A DNA stretch of 64,000 nt from the NCBI GenBank assembly GCA_003216595.1, contig QCIQ01000002.1:1-64000 (forward strand), in the 5' to 3' direction. The notes below the pieces were generated by a model that searched no databases, was not told the origin of the DNA, and was given only the letters and a program-made list of their open reading frames with translations. Shown here piece by piece: positions 9,457 through 19,106 of the stretch. The position numbers and the translations under genes were made by a program. The stretch's first letter is position 1, and every line of letters starts with the position of its first letter. The stretch comes from Prochlorococcus sp. AG-402-M18. Lineage in GTDB: Bacteria; Cyanobacteriota; Cyanobacteriia; PCC-6307; Cyanobiaceae.

Positions 9457-9562
9457 TGCATCAGGTCAGATGCATCAAGCAAAAATGGTTTAAAACAACA
9501 AAAGTGGACCCAAAATTGGACGTCCACTTTCAAAGATTTGTGATCCTAGTGCCTCAGATCAC
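9457..9562. repeat. Three successive short inverted repeats between the integrase relic and tRNA-Thr
   Basis: TGCATC/GATGCA at 9457-9474 (6-bp arms), AAAGTGGAC/GTCCACTTT at 9501-9530 (perfect 9-bp arms, 12-nt spacer) and GTGATC/GATCAC at 9540-9562 (6-bp arms). They fill the space between the integrase start and the 3' end of tRNA-Thr. They could be recombinase or excisionase binding sites, or a terminator for the tRNA transcript. The T tract after the middle one is weak. Confidence 0.55.
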
Positions 9563-9586
9563 TTGCCCTGGTTAAGCTTCCGACGA

Positions 9587-9658
<72 letters not shown>

Positions 9659-9671
9659 TTGTGGAAAGAGA

Positions 9672-9753
9672 TGGGCCGGGTTGGATTTGAACCAACGTAG
9701 GCGTAGCCAGCGGATTTACAGTCCGCCCCCATTAACCACTCGGGCACCGACCC
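9672..9753 (-). tRNA. trnY-GUA: tRNA-Tyr (anticodon GTA)
   Basis: 82 nt on the minus strand with a long variable arm, as in bacterial tRNA-Tyr. The acceptor GGGTCGG pairs with CCGGCCC, the anticodon loop CTGTAAA carries GTA, and the T-arm is TTGGTTCAAATCCAA. It lies 13 nt upstream of tRNA-Thr, so the two are probably one transcript. CCA is not encoded. Confidence 0.96.
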
Positions 9754-9861
9754 GATCCACTAGATGAGATTAACAGTAAATGGTGCAACTTTTCTCGAAT
9801 TTGTTGGTCCTTTGAGGTCGGAATCGATACGATCATGAAAGATGTTTAATTCGTAAGGAAT

Positions 9862-10299
9862 ATGGATCTTTTACTTGTTAATGGTCCGAATTTAAATCTT
9901 GTTGGGAAAAGGGAACCATCAATTTATGGATTGCAAACTTTAGAAGACATTCAAGAAGAGTTATTGACTTTAGCTAGTGAACTTGATGTAAAGCTCAAAT
10001 TCTTTCAGAGCAATTCAGAGGGCGAGATGATTGATTGCATTCAGAACAGCGTTGGTTTGATTGATGGAATTTTAATTAACGCAGGCGCTTATACACATAC
10101 TTCTATTGCTCTTAGAGATGCTTTGTTAGGAGTTGCTATTCCTTACGTAGAAGTACATTTAAGTAATATTTATTCTAGGGAAGAATTTCGCCATAAATCA
10201 TTCCTTTCGGATAAATCCTTGGGTTTGGTTTGTGGCTTTGGAGCAAATAGTTATCAACTTGCATTGCAAGGGATAGTTGCCTATTTGAAGCGAGTCTGA
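9862..10299 (+). CDS. aroQ: 3-dehydroquinate dehydratase, type II
   Basis: Third step of the shikimate pathway (3-dehydroquinate to 3-dehydroshikimate). Seen: [17 protein letters not shown] near the N-terminus with the active-site Arg and Tyr, [16 protein letters not shown] in the middle, and [17 protein letters not shown]. Length 145 aa is typical of the dodecameric type II enzyme. ATG start behind a TAAGGA site. Two bases before the miaE-like gene, so translation is likely coupled. Confidence 0.97.
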   Translation: MDLLLVNGPNLNLVGKREPSIYGLQTLEDIQEELLTLASELDVKLKFFQSNSEGEMIDCIQNSVGLIDGILINAGAYTHTSIALRDALLGVAIPYVEVHLSNIYSREEFRHKSFLSDKSLGLVCGFGANSYQLALQGIVAYLKRV

Positions 10300-10300
10300 G

Positions 10301-10921
10301 GTGCTTATGGATGATTCAAAATCTCAAGTTATTGCGCAATCAAGGATTTGCTGGTTAATAAATAAAACTACTGAAGATTGGATACAGCTTGCAATTTCTA
10401 ATCCAATGGAAATACTTTTGGATCATGCACATTGTGAAAGAAAGGCTGCTGGTGTGGCGCTACAACTTATGTTTCGTTACGTAAGTGAACCTGGCCTTTC
10501 AGAGGTCCTGAGCCCATTAGCAAGAGAGGAGCTTGAACATTTTGAGAGGGTGTTGACTATTTTAAATTCTCGTGGAAAAAAACTTCAAAAATTACCCCCA
10601 CCTCCTTATGGCGCTATTCTTTCAAAAAATATTTGCAAAGATGAGCCATTGCGAATGTTGGATAGCTTTCTAGTTGCTGGCCTTATTGAGGCAAGAAGTC
10701 ATGAAAGAATGAAATTATTGTCCATACATTCTCCTGATATTGAACTTCGTAATTTATATGCTGACTTGCTAAAAAGTGAGGCTAGGCATTTTGGAATTTA
10801 TTGGAAGCTGGCAGACGAGCGTTTTGATCAAAATATTCTTACTTCTAGGTTAAAAGAATTGGCTAAGGTTGAATCTGATGCTTTATTGGAAATGCATCAT
10901 GAGCCAAGAATGCATAGCTGA
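10301..10921 (+). CDS. miaE: tRNA-(ms2io6A37) hydroxylase, MiaE-like
   Basis: Ferritin-like di-iron monooxygenase that hydroxylates the ms2i6A37 side chain of tRNAs reading UNN codons. Seen: HAHCERKAAGVALQLMFRY, LAREELEHFERVL and EARSHERM, which supply the Glu/His ligand pairs of the four-helix di-iron site. 206 aa from GTG at 10301, or 204 aa from ATG at 10307. In an aroQ-miaE-cobI gene run. Confidence 0.9.
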   Translation: MLMDDSKSQVIAQSRICWLINKTTEDWIQLAISNPMEILLDHAHCERKAAGVALQLMFRYVSEPGLSEVLSPLAREELEHFERVLTILNSRGKKLQKLPPPPYGAILSKNICKDEPLRMLDSFLVAGLIEARSHERMKLLSIHSPDIELRNLYADLLKSEARHFGIYWKLADERFDQNILTSRLKELAKVESDALLEMHHEPRMHS

Positions 10922-10957
10922 TTATCTCTTTTAAGTAGACAGAAGTTACCCAATTAA

Positions 10958-11686
10958 ATGAAAGTTTTAACTATTACTGGCGTAGGTCCAGGTGACCCCT
11001 CTTTATTAACTTTGGCAGCTGTTGATGCTATTCAAGAATCAACAGTTGTTTCTTACCCTGTCTCTACAAAGGGAGGAGACAGTCTTGCTGAAAAAATTGC
11101 TTCAAAATGGATAACCAAAGATAAAACAAAATTACCTTTACATTTCCCAATGGTTGATGATCAGAACACTTTAAAAAGTGCATGGCGAAATGCTGGTAAT
11201 AAATTAATGGAGATGGTTGTTAAAGGTGAAAGAGTTGTTTTCCTTGCACAAGGAGATATCTCCCTTTTCTCGACAGGTTCTTATCTTTCCAAGGAGTTAG
11301 AAAAATATCATTCAGAATGTCTTGTTAAATTAATTCCAGGTGTTACATCTTTTTCTGCAGCTGCTGCGACAAGTAAATTACCACTTGCTTTTCAAGAAGA
11401 ACAATTGCTTATATTGCCTGTTCCAGACTCATATGAGGAACTAAAGGGTATGTTGAGTGAAGCAGCTTCTAAGAAAAGAGTAGTTGTTTTACTCAAGCTT
11501 GGTAAAAAATGGGAATGGGTCAAACCTTTGCTTGAAGAACTTAATCTCATAAAAAAGTCAATTTTCGCAGAAAGAATTGGATTTTCAGACCAACAAATTA
11601 TCAGGGCATCTGATCTATCCCCAGGCTCTAGGCCATATTTTTCTTTACTTTTGATTCGACAAAGTTGGCCTTTGATAATGCCCTGA
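10958..11686 (+). CDS. cobI: Precorrin-2 C20-methyltransferase
   Basis: S-adenosylmethionine-dependent methylation of precorrin-2 or Co-factor II at C20 on the cobalamin path. Seen: the tetrapyrrole methylase start ITGVGPGDPSLLTLAA, the SAM-binding VVFLAQGDISLFSTGSY, and IPGVTSFSAAAATSKLPL. 242 aa is normal. ATG start. Together with cobT at 58.4 kb it shows that this organism makes a corrinoid. The convergent dus gene ends 6 bp away. Confidence 0.95.
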   Translation: MKVLTITGVGPGDPSLLTLAAVDAIQESTVVSYPVSTKGGDSLAEKIASKWITKDKTKLPLHFPMVDDQNTLKSAWRNAGNKLMEMVVKGERVVFLAQGDISLFSTGSYLSKELEKYHSECLVKLIPGVTSFSAAAATSKLPLAFQEEQLLILPVPDSYEELKGMLSEAASKKRVVVLLKLGKKWEWVKPLLEELNLIKKSIFAERIGFSDQQIIRASDLSPGSRPYFSLLLIRQSWPLIMP

Positions 11687-11692
11687 AATTTT

Positions 11693-12685
11693 TTAGTAAA
11701 ATTTAATAAGTTCGTCTTCAAGTAGCTTTATTGCGTCATTTGGAGTACTTGCTCTAAGTAATCTATGGCGGAGAGTAGAGGCACCTTCAAAACCTCTGCA
11801 TGTCCAATTCATATGTTTTCTGGCAATCATAAGTCCATGATTACCTTTCTTAGAAACAAGTAACTTTAGGTGTTCTAAAGATAAGCTGACTTTCATTTTT
11901 GCGTCAGGTGTTTTAAAAGTTTTTTGATTTTTAATTTCTTCATCAATTTGCCCAACCAGCCATGGAGCTCCCATGCTTGCCCTCCCTATCATCACCCCAT
12001 TGGCACTAGTAATCTTTAGGCAATCAATAGCATCTCTAGAGCTTTTAATATCACCATTAGCAATGACAGGTATATCTAATGAATTTTTGATTTTTGCAAT
12101 AGCTTCCCAGTTTGCATACCCAGAAAATCCTTGTCTTCTCGTTCGCCCATGAACAGTTATGAGTTGTGCCCCAGCCTCTTGTAATCCTAAAGCAAAAGAT
12201 ACTGGATCACTTGTGGCTTCACACCACCCCAACCTTATCTTTACTGTTACTGGAATTGATATGGCTTTTGAAACCTTTTTGACGATTAATTGAGCAAGTT
12301 CTGGTTCTTTTAGTAGAGCACTTCCTCCTCCTTTTCTGGCGATTTTTTTTACTGGGCAACCCATATTAATATCTACAAGAAATGCACCAGATGATTCGGC
12401 TTTGATGGCAGCATCTATCATTGAATCTGGTCTATGGTCAAAAAGTTGAACTCCAATGGGTCCACTTTCTTCTGAAAGCTCGATTACCTTCTCTTCCCCA
12501 TGACCCAATTCAAGACTTTTTGCATTTACCATTTCGGTAAAAAGTAGAGCTTTTGGAGACCATCTACGAACAAATTTCCTGAATATTTGGTCGCTAACGC
12601 CTGCAAGTGGGGACTGAATAACTGGACACTCTAATAATCTGGATGTCCCATTTCCTGATAAAAAAATCGGAGATAACTCTTTCAT
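11693..12685 (-). CDS. dus: tRNA-dihydrouridine synthase (Dus family)
   Basis: FMN enzyme reducing uridines in the tRNA D-loop. Seen: PLAGVSDQIFRKFVRRW at the N-terminus, the catalytic Cys110 in DINMGCPVKK, VTVKIRLGW, TVHGRTR and IANGDIKSS (phosphate/FMN binding), then the helical tRNA-binding domain. At 330 aa it is nearest the DusB type. ATG start. Single gene. Confidence 0.95.
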   Translation of the reverse strand: MKELSPIFLSGNGTSRLLECPVIQSPLAGVSDQIFRKFVRRWSPKALLFTEMVNAKSLELGHGEEKVIELSEESGPIGVQLFDHRPDSMIDAAIKAESSGAFLVDINMGCPVKKIARKGGGSALLKEPELAQLIVKKVSKAISIPVTVKIRLGWCEATSDPVSFALGLQEAGAQLITVHGRTRRQGFSGYANWEAIAKIKNSLDIPVIANGDIKSSRDAIDCLKITSANGVMIGRASMGAPWLVGQIDEEIKNQKTFKTPDAKMKVSLSLEHLKLLVSKKGNHGLMIARKHMNWTCRGFEGASTLRHRLLRASTPNDAIKLLEDELIKFY

Positions 12686-12709
12686 CTCTAAAATAATCTT
12701 TGATTTATA

Positions 12710-12940
12710 TCAGTTCTTACAAACAAACAAAGTTTTATTTGTTTCGCTGATTTCAGAAAATAAGCAAAAAATATTTAATGTTGCTTTTAAGGAAATTGGT
12801 ATTTGAAGAAAAGCTATCAAAATCAGAAGGATTGCTATTAAAGATGGTTTGGAAGTTAATGAATCCCTTTTTTTGTGGGTCAGTCTTTTTAGGGAAGTTT
12901 GATTTCTAAATTTCATTTTGGAATCGAACTCTTTGCTCAT
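12710..12940 (-). CDS. Possible small membrane protein
   Basis: Not recognised, and the only candidate gene in the 327-bp space between dus and der. From the internal ATG at 12940 it gives 76 aa; the frame is open from 12997 and another ATG lies at 12916. It has a basic N-terminus, one hydrophobic helix around SLIAILLILIAFLQI and two Cys near the end. No ribosome-binding site is obvious, so it may not be expressed. The divergent der promoter overlaps its 5' end. Confidence 0.4.
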   Translation of the reverse strand: MSKEFDSKMKFRNQTSLKRLTHKKRDSLTSKPSLIAILLILIAFLQIPISLKATLNIFCLFSEISETNKTLFVCKN

Positions 12941-13012
12941 ACTTGTAGTATGAAGAATTAATCTTAATTTTGACCTATAAAGGGTAAATAATCTCATGAA
13001 AGGTAGAGAAAA

Positions 13013-14383
13013 TTGGCGCTACCAATAGTTGCCATAATTGGACGCCCAAATGTTGGGAAATCTACATTGGTGAATCGTTTATGTCAGAGCAGAGAAGCCA
13101 TTGTTCATGATGAGCCAGGGGTAACAAGAGATCGAACTTATCAAGATGGATTCTGGAGGGATAGAAACTTTAAAGTTGTAGATACTGGAGGCCTTGTTTT
13201 TGATGACGATAGCGAGTTCCTTCCTGAAATTAGAGAGCAAGCTAATCTTGCTCTTGAAGAAGCCGTAGTCGCATTAGTAATTGTTGATGGGCAGGAGGGT
13301 GTTACAGCAGCTGATGAATCGATTGCTGAATTCCTACGGGGTCATTCCTGTAAAACACTTGTGGTGGTTAATAAATGTGAATCTCCCGAACAAGGGTTAG
13401 CAATGGCAGCTGAGTTTTGGAAGCTTGGTCTTGGTGAACCCTATCCAATTTCTGCTATACATGGAGTAGGGACAGGGGACTTGCTTGATCATGTCGTCAC
13501 TTTGTTTCCCTCTATAGATTTAGATGAAGTTAGAGATTCACCTATTCAATTGGCAATTATTGGGAGACCAAATGTAGGTAAGTCAAGTCTTCTTAACTCT
13601 ATTTGTGGAGAGACAAGAGCAATTGTTAGCTCGATTAGGGGTACGACTAGAGATACTATTGATACTCGAATTACTCATCAAGGTAAACAATGGAAATTAG
13701 TTGATACGGCGGGAATACGTAGACGTAGAAGTGTTAATTATGGCCCAGAATTTTTTGGCATTAATCGCAGTTTTAAGGCAATAGAAAGAAGCGATGTTTG
13801 CGTGTTAGTTATAGATGCTCTGGATGGTGTCACAGAGCAAGATCAGAGGCTTGCAGGTAAAATTGAGCAGGCAGGACGAGCTTGTTTGATCGTCATTAAT
13901 AAATGGGATGCTGTCGAAAAAGATAGTCACACAATGTCTGCAATGGAAAAAGACATTCGTTCAAAACTATATTTTCTCGATTGGGCTGAGATGATTTTTA
14001 CATCTGCACTTACAGGGCAAAGAGTAGAGGGTATTTTTGCATTAGCTACTTTGGCCGTTGATCAGAATATAAGAAGGGTTAGTACATCAGTTGTTAATGA
14101 GGTGCTGACTGAGGCATTAAAATGGAGAAGTCCTCCTACTACGAGAGGTGGAAAACAAGGGCGTCTTTATTATGGTACTCAAGTAGCTATTAATCCTCCA
14201 AGCTTTACTCTTTTTGTGAATGAACCTAAATTATTTGGGGAAACTTATCGAAGATATATTGAAAGACAAATCAGAGAGGGACTTGGTTTTGAAGGGACTC
14301 CTATAAAATTATTTTGGAGAGGTAAGCAGCAACGCGATGTTGAAAAAGATTTAGCACGCCAACAGAAAGGGGGCCGAAATTAG
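13013..14383 (+). CDS. der: Ribosome-assembly GTPase Der (EngA)
   Basis: Double-GTPase needed for 50S subunit maturation. Seen: two complete G domains, with P-loops GRPNVGKST at 10-18 and GRPNVGKSS at about 185-193, both DTGG/DTAG G3 motifs and NKxx/NKWD G4 motifs. A C-terminal KH-like domain ends in RKQQR-type basic residues. 456 aa is normal. TTG start with AGGTAGAGAA upstream. Followed by ecfT after 9 bp. Confidence 0.97.
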   Translation: MALPIVAIIGRPNVGKSTLVNRLCQSREAIVHDEPGVTRDRTYQDGFWRDRNFKVVDTGGLVFDDDSEFLPEIREQANLALEEAVVALVIVDGQEGVTAADESIAEFLRGHSCKTLVVVNKCESPEQGLAMAAEFWKLGLGEPYPISAIHGVGTGDLLDHVVTLFPSIDLDEVRDSPIQLAIIGRPNVGKSSLLNSICGETRAIVSSIRGTTRDTIDTRITHQGKQWKLVDTAGIRRRRSVNYGPEFFGINRSFKAIERSDVCVLVIDALDGVTEQDQRLAGKIEQAGRACLIVINKWDAVEKDSHTMSAMEKDIRSKLYFLDWAEMIFTSALTGQRVEGIFALATLAVDQNIRRVSTSVVNEVLTEALKWRSPPTTRGGKQGRLYYGTQVAINPPSFTLFVNEPKLFGETYRRYIERQIREGLGFEGTPIKLFWRGKQQRDVEKDLARQQKGGRN

Positions 14384-14392
14384 TAAGTATTT

Positions 14393-15307
14393 ATGGATTG
14401 GCTAAAAAAGATTCCAATTGGTCAATATGTCTCTGGCAAATCTAGTTGGCTTCGTGGTATTGATCCTCGAATTAAACTCGCTTGGATCCTGTTTTTTTTA
14501 TTAACTCCAATTTTAGCTAACTCCATTTGGAGGATCTCAACAGCTTTTGTTCTTGTATTAATTACATTTATTAGCTTGCTCCCTCCACGTATTTGGTGGC
14601 GATCCCTAGTTTTTTTATTGGCTTTCTCTTTGATTATTGGATCTTTATCGATTGTCTTACCTGCTAGTGAAGTGCCATTTGAATTGACAATAAGAGCTCC
14701 TGATGAAATACCCGGAGCTCTTATATTGACTCCATCATGGGAGATTTTTAGGTTGGGTCCATTTGACTTTGGGGGGATTTCATTAGGACCACTAATTGTC
14801 GATCGTCGCTCTGCAGAATTAGGTATTAAAACTTCGACCTTGATTTTCACTGTTATTCACAGTGTGAATTTGATGTTGATTACGACCCCTCCTGAAGACT
14901 TTGTGTGGGCAATAAGGTGGTTTTTTGCGCCTTTAAAACTCTTGGGATTTCCCTTAGAAAAACTATCATTTCAACTTCTTCTGGCTTTACGTTTTTTGCC
15001 TTTAGTTCAAGAGGAGCTCCAAAATCTCTTTCGAGCAATTGGTGTGAGAGCAATTGACTTTAGGAAATTGGGACTTAAACGTTCATTGGGTTTATTCGTA
15101 TCGTTAGGTGAAAAGCTTTTGTCAAATATCTTGCTCAGGGCAGAACAAGGGGCTGATTCTTTAATGTCAAGAGAGGGTATTTGGCTATCTTCACGACAAC
15201 TACGACCTTGTATTGTCGGTAATCCTAAATATTTGTGGATTAATTTAAGTTCGATTTTTTTTCTTTTAATAGCTATTAGCTTACGTTGTCTGTATGGTAC
15301 GTCTTAA
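14393..15307 (+). CDS. ecfT: Energy-coupling factor transporter transmembrane component (EcfT/CbiQ family)
   Basis: Membrane T subunit that couples ATPases to a vitamin- or metal-binding S component. Seen: five or six hydrophobic helices, the SWLRGIDPRIKLAWIL start block common to CbiQ/EcfT, and the coupling-helix region near RAIGVRAIDFRKL. 304 aa, ATG start. No EcfA ATPase or S component lies nearby, so the substrate is unknown; in cyanobacteria the ATPases are often elsewhere and shared. Same strand as der and pipX, likely one transcript. Confidence 0.88.
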   Translation: MDWLKKIPIGQYVSGKSSWLRGIDPRIKLAWILFFLLTPILANSIWRISTAFVLVLITFISLLPPRIWWRSLVFLLAFSLIIGSLSIVLPASEVPFELTIRAPDEIPGALILTPSWEIFRLGPFDFGGISLGPLIVDRRSAELGIKTSTLIFTVIHSVNLMLITTPPEDFVWAIRWFFAPLKLLGFPLEKLSFQLLLALRFLPLVQEELQNLFRAIGVRAIDFRKLGLKRSLGLFVSLGEKLLSNILLRAEQGADSLMSREGIWLSSRQLRPCIVGNPKYLWINLSSIFFLLIAISLRCLYGTS

Positions 15308-15322
15308 TTAAAAAAATTAGCA

Positions 15323-15589
15323 TTGAACGCTGAACGCTATCTAAATCATCCAACTTTTGGAATGCTGTATCTAGTGTCACCAGCAAGTAATGGTAGAGAT
15401 GTTTATGCAACTTTATATGCTCAGAAAATATTCTTTTTAGTTACATTGCAACCACGGGGAGCAACTTTTGAAGTTATACCATATATGGATGCTCGACACT
15501 ATGCAGAAATGCATCTGTCTAAATGTAAGAGAGAAAAATCCTCCGATGTTGAAGTTTGGCAGAAATTATTTAATCAAACTTTTATGTGA
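15323..15589 (+). CDS. pipX: PII-interacting protein X (PipX)
   Basis: Small Tudor-like coactivator that binds either PII (GlnB) or NtcA, linking the 2-oxoglutarate/ADP state to nitrogen gene control. Seen: NAERYLNHPTFGMLY, TLYAQKIFFLVT and the C-terminal helix pair, at 88 aa, all as in the PipX family. TTG start. The downstream neighbour pipY, 6 bp away, confirms the call because pipX-pipY is a conserved cyanobacterial pair. Confidence 0.95.
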   Translation: MNAERYLNHPTFGMLYLVSPASNGRDVYATLYAQKIFFLVTLQPRGATFEVIPYMDARHYAEMHLSKCKREKSSDVEVWQKLFNQTFM

Positions 15590-15595
15590 CTCTAT

Positions 15596-16237
15596 TTGAC
15601 TTGTCCTAATCAATTTAAAATAATTAAAGACTCTTTACCCTTAGGGGTAAGTTTACTTGCTGTAAGCAAGGGTCATCATCAAGAATCCATACGTAAACTT
15701 TCTAGTTATGGTCAGTTGGATTTTGGAGAAAGTCGTTTGCAAGATGCTATTCCGAAAAAAATCGATTTGAATGATCTAAAGCAACTTCGTTGGCATTTTG
15801 TTGGCACATTGCAGAAAAATAAAGTTAGACGAGTTATTCAAGAATTTGACTTTATTCATTCTGTTGATTCTTTGCCTTTGCTTGAACGAATTTCTAGAAT
15901 CTCAGAAGAAGAGCAAAAAACTCCGAGTATATTTTTACAAGTAAAATTTAGAGATGACCCAAATAAAGGCGGACTCTTAAAGCAAGATCTTTTGAAAAGT
16001 TGGTCCAAGATTATTTCTTTTAGCAATATTAATTTGCTTGGACTAATGACAATTCCACCAATAGCGCTTAATTCGTATGAAAGAAAAGAATTATTTTGTG
16101 AATGTAGAAGGCTTGCAAATCACTTGGAATTAAAGGATTGCTCTATGGGAATGAGTAACGATTGGCAAGAGGCTATTGAAGGTGGTGCTTCTTGGATTCG
16201 CTTGGGATCTCTTTTGTTTGGCAAACGTCAGACTTAA
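15596..16237 (+). CDS. pipY: PLP homeostasis protein PipY (YggS/PLPBP family)
   Basis: PLP-binding alpha/beta barrel protein involved in vitamin B6 and amino-acid balance, with no known catalytic activity. Seen: PLP Lys25 in LLAVSKGHH, DFGESRLQDA, RWHFVGTLQKNK, LLGLMTIPP and GMSNDWQEAIEGGASWIRLG. 213 aa, TTG start. It lies directly after pipX, with which it is normally co-transcribed. Confidence 0.94.
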   Translation: MTCPNQFKIIKDSLPLGVSLLAVSKGHHQESIRKLSSYGQLDFGESRLQDAIPKKIDLNDLKQLRWHFVGTLQKNKVRRVIQEFDFIHSVDSLPLLERISRISEEEQKTPSIFLQVKFRDDPNKGGLLKQDLLKSWSKIISFSNINLLGLMTIPPIALNSYERKELFCECRRLANHLELKDCSMGMSNDWQEAIEGGASWIRLGSLLFGKRQT

Positions 16238-16393
16238 ATAAATTTTCGGAGATATGAAAAAACTAATAAAAAAGCTTGCCCCTTAAGATAAGGAGCGCTA
16301 TTTAAGTATATGGTTCATCCTTCATATTGTTGAAGATGTATCGATTGTTGGCTTGCCCAACTTTTTAACAAATCATCCCGAGAGGATTAACTG

Positions 16394-16969
16394 GTGTCGC
16401 TTATTTCCCGTCTTCGTGCTGTCGTCGCTGGTGATGACTTTTTGGATAGTGATTTTGATGAGCTCGATTACGAAACAGGTGATGATTTTGAAAATTTCAA
16501 TAGAGCCAACAAAGAAGGAGGTGGAGAAATGGCAACTATCTCTCAGTCCAATCCTTTTGAGGCAAGGAGTGGTTTTACTTCGTCAAATGTTATTGGAATG
16601 CCTGGAATCTCCTCGAATGATTCTGAGGTTAGCTTGATGGAACCACGTAGCTTTGATGAAATGCCAAGAGTGATCCAAGCTTTGCGTGAGCGTAAAACAG
16701 TTATTTTAAATCTCACAATGATGGAGCCTGATCAGGCTCAAAGAGCAGTTGATTTTGTTGCAGGTGGAACGTTTGCAATCGATGGACATCAAGAAAGAGT
16801 TGGAGAAAGTATCTTCCTTTTCGCCCCTTCTTGCGTAACAGTCACTAATTCATTTCAAGAGGAAGCATCCCCTTCAAGTATGAGTAATAAAGGTACTGAT
16901 TTGATGTCCAAGGAATCTTCTTCTGCTCCAGAGCCTGCTTGGGGGGAGAAAGTCGCTACAGCTCTTTGA
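16394..16969 (+). CDS. sepF: Cell division protein SepF
   Basis: Membrane-anchoring partner of FtsZ. Seen: the amphipathic N-terminal helix [15 protein letters not shown], an acidic linker, and the SepF core from about residue 78 with [39 protein letters not shown] and FLFAPSCV. 191 aa. GTG start placed by a GAGAGGA site 6 nt upstream; an overlapping 94-aa frame at 16353 is a shadow. proC follows 13 bp downstream. Confidence 0.95.
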   Translation: MSLISRLRAVVAGDDFLDSDFDELDYETGDDFENFNRANKEGGGEMATISQSNPFEARSGFTSSNVIGMPGISSNDSEVSLMEPRSFDEMPRVIQALRERKTVILNLTMMEPDQAQRAVDFVAGGTFAIDGHQERVGESIFLFAPSCVTVTNSFQEEASPSSMSNKGTDLMSKESSSAPEPAWGEKVATAL

Positions 16970-16982
16970 ATGAATAAATAGA

Positions 16983-17819
16983 TTGGAAATTTCTATTGGG
17001 ATAATTGGTTTTGGCAGTATGGCTAAAGCTATTATTTCGCCTCTTTTAGAAAGAGGCGAATACTTGCCTCAAAATGTTTTAGGAATTGTTGGTAGTAGCT
17101 CAAGTATTGCATCTACATTGAATGATCTTCCAAAGAAAGTAAAAGTTGTATCTAGTGAAGATCCTTTTTCTAGGGAAGTATGGAAGGCTTCTTTAAAAAT
17201 ATTGGCTGTAAAACCTCAACAATTCAGCAAAATCAAAGAATCTGTCTCATCATTCCAATCGAATGATCAGTTCCCTAAACCACTATTGATTTCAGTATTA
17301 GCAGGAATAACATTGAATAGTTTGAAGGAAGCTTTCCCTGGACACACATGTGTAAGAGCCGTTCCAAATACCCCTTCACTCGTTGGCCAGGGGCTTACTG
17401 GGTTGGCTTGGGGAAATGACATAACTTCGGATCAAAAGAAAGTTGTTAGAAAGATTTTTGAACCTATTAGTGAAATTTACGAGTTAGAGGAGCAAAAACT
17501 CGATTCCTTTTTGGCTTTAACTTCTTCAGGACCTGCATATATAGCTTTAGTTGTTGAAGCAATGGCTGATGGGGCTGTCGCCGCAGGCTTACCCCGTCAT
17601 TTATCCAATTTATTAGCTCATAAAACCCTCTCAGGTACTGCATCTCTACTAAGAGAAAAGAGTTTGCATCCTGCTGAACTTAAAGATATGGTTGCCTCTC
17701 CTGCAGGTACTACAATCAGTGCTCTTCGACACCTTGAACTTGCGGGTTTGAGATCCGCTTTAATTGAAGCAGTTGTTTTAGCAGCTCAGAAGAGTCGTCA
17801 ATTGGCTGAAGAGGTTTAG
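16983..17819 (+). CDS. proC: Pyrroline-5-carboxylate reductase
   Basis: Last step of proline synthesis. Seen: the Rossmann start GIIGFGSMAKAI, AVKPQQF, the RAVPNTPSLVGQGLTGLAWG block, the LTSSGPAYIALVVEAMADG signature, and the C-terminal MVASPAGTTISALRHLE. 278 aa. TTG start. The last 104 bp overlap the end of the convergent glycosyltransferase on the other strand; both frames are open throughout. Confidence 0.96.
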   Translation: MEISIGIIGFGSMAKAIISPLLERGEYLPQNVLGIVGSSSSIASTLNDLPKKVKVVSSEDPFSREVWKASLKILAVKPQQFSKIKESVSSFQSNDQFPKPLLISVLAGITLNSLKEAFPGHTCVRAVPNTPSLVGQGLTGLAWGNDITSDQKKVVRKIFEPISEIYELEEQKLDSFLALTSSGPAYIALVVEAMADGAVAAGLPRHLSNLLAHKTLSGTASLLREKSLHPAELKDMVASPAGTTISALRHLELAGLRSALIEAVVLAAQKSRQLAEEV

Positions 17820-18990
17820 AGTTAGATGATCTAAGTACCTCTGCATATAAAGTTTCAAGTGAGTCAATGTTTTGTTGAAGTGTATATTTTTCCTCTACTC
17901 TTAAACGTGCACGTCTACCTAATTCGTTAGTAAGTACTGGTTGATCGCGTAAAACAGGTAATAGTGTTCTTAATTGAGAAGTAACTCCCTCAGTGTTCAG
18001 AATTATTCCTGCTCCATTCTCAAGAACTTCTCCATCTGCTCCAGCATCTGTCGCGACGCATGCTGTTCCAGTTGCCATGGCTTCGAGTAAAGCGATAGAT
18101 AACCCTTCTACAAGACTTGGAAGTAAAAAAACCTCAGCGATTTGAAGAAGAGCGACTCTTTTATTTTGATCTGCTTCGTATCCCCACCAAACCACATTAT
18201 CTTCTTTGTTGAATATTGAATGATTTTCGAGTGTTGGCCTTAATGGCCCATCTCCTACTATGACGAGTCGACATCCTTTTGGCTGGACAAATCTCCATGC
18301 ACGAAGTAAAGCTTCAACATTTTTTTCAGACGCGATTCTGCCCATGTAGATAAATATTCTCTCAGAACCTAGCTTTTTCCTTATTTCAAGTTGAAGTTCA
18401 TTTTGTGAATTAGTTTGTTTCATGGGAGCCCATTTTTTTATATCAATTCCATTAGGTATTACATCGAGTCGGCTTTCTTTTACTCCTAGTTTTGCGAGAA
18501 CTTCAGCTTGCAAATCTGAAAAAACAATTACCTTGTCATACTTAGCTAATGATGGTGCATAAAGTTGGTATGTAAGTTGCTGTGTATTGGCAGTAAGATT
18601 TCTAAGTTTTGAATCGAAAGCAGGGTGAAAAGTTGCGATCAAAGGTAAATTAAGTTGATGACAAAGCTCTGGTAATCGGAAATCTAATGGAGACAGAGTA
18701 AGACTTGCATGAACCAAATCAGGTCTCAGTCTTGAGAGAGATTCTCTAAGTTCTCTTTGAGCATTTAAAGAAGGGATTGTGTAAACTTGAGATTTTATTA
18801 AATAAGGAAGACTTACATCAGGATCATTTGCAAGTAGGGAAGTTTTATTATTCCCATCTCTCATTGGGTTGTCAAAGTGAATAAAACTTGTTTGATATCC
18901 TCTTTCTCTAAGCTCTTCAGTCGTGCTAAGCCCATAACAGACGTTCCCGCAAAAAGGTGTTTTTTTGCCTAGCCAGGCGATATGGGTCAA
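17716..18990 (-). CDS. GT-B glycosyltransferase (group 1/GT4 type)
   Basis: Transfers a sugar from a nucleotide donor, probably to a lipid or surface polysaccharide. Seen: the N-terminal Rossmann half with GNVCYGLSTTEELRERGY, FIYMGRIASEKNVEALLRAW in the middle, and the donor-binding E(x7)E motif EGLSIALLEAMATGTACVAT. 424 aa, TTG start. Its acceptor is not predictable. The last 35 codons overlap proC on the other strand and are not part of the GT fold, so the tail may be an extension caused by loss of an earlier stop. Confidence 0.9.
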   Translation of the reverse strand: MTHIAWLGKKTPFCGNVCYGLSTTEELRERGYQTSFIHFDNPMRDGNNKTSLLANDPDVSLPYLIKSQVYTIPSLNAQRELRESLSRLRPDLVHASLTLSPLDFRLPELCHQLNLPLIATFHPAFDSKLRNLTANTQQLTYQLYAPSLAKYDKVIVFSDLQAEVLAKLGVKESRLDVIPNGIDIKKWAPMKQTNSQNELQLEIRKKLGSERIFIYMGRIASEKNVEALLRAWRFVQPKGCRLVIVGDGPLRPTLENHSIFNKEDNVVWWGYEADQNKRVALLQIAEVFLLPSLVEGLSIALLEAMATGTACVATDAGADGEVLENGAGIILNTEGVTSQLRTLLPVLRDQPVLTNELGRRARLRVEEKYTLQQNIDSLETLYAEVLRSSNSKPLQPIDDSSELLKQLLQLKRISNPQVQGVEEH

Positions 18991-19106
18991 ACTGTAAAAA
19001 ACCGGTATTTCAAGCTAGCAGCTACTCTATATCTCTTATCAAACTATTGTTAATAGTTAAATAATTTATAAATAAGATTTTCTAATAAAAATTCAAATAT
19101 AAGGCA

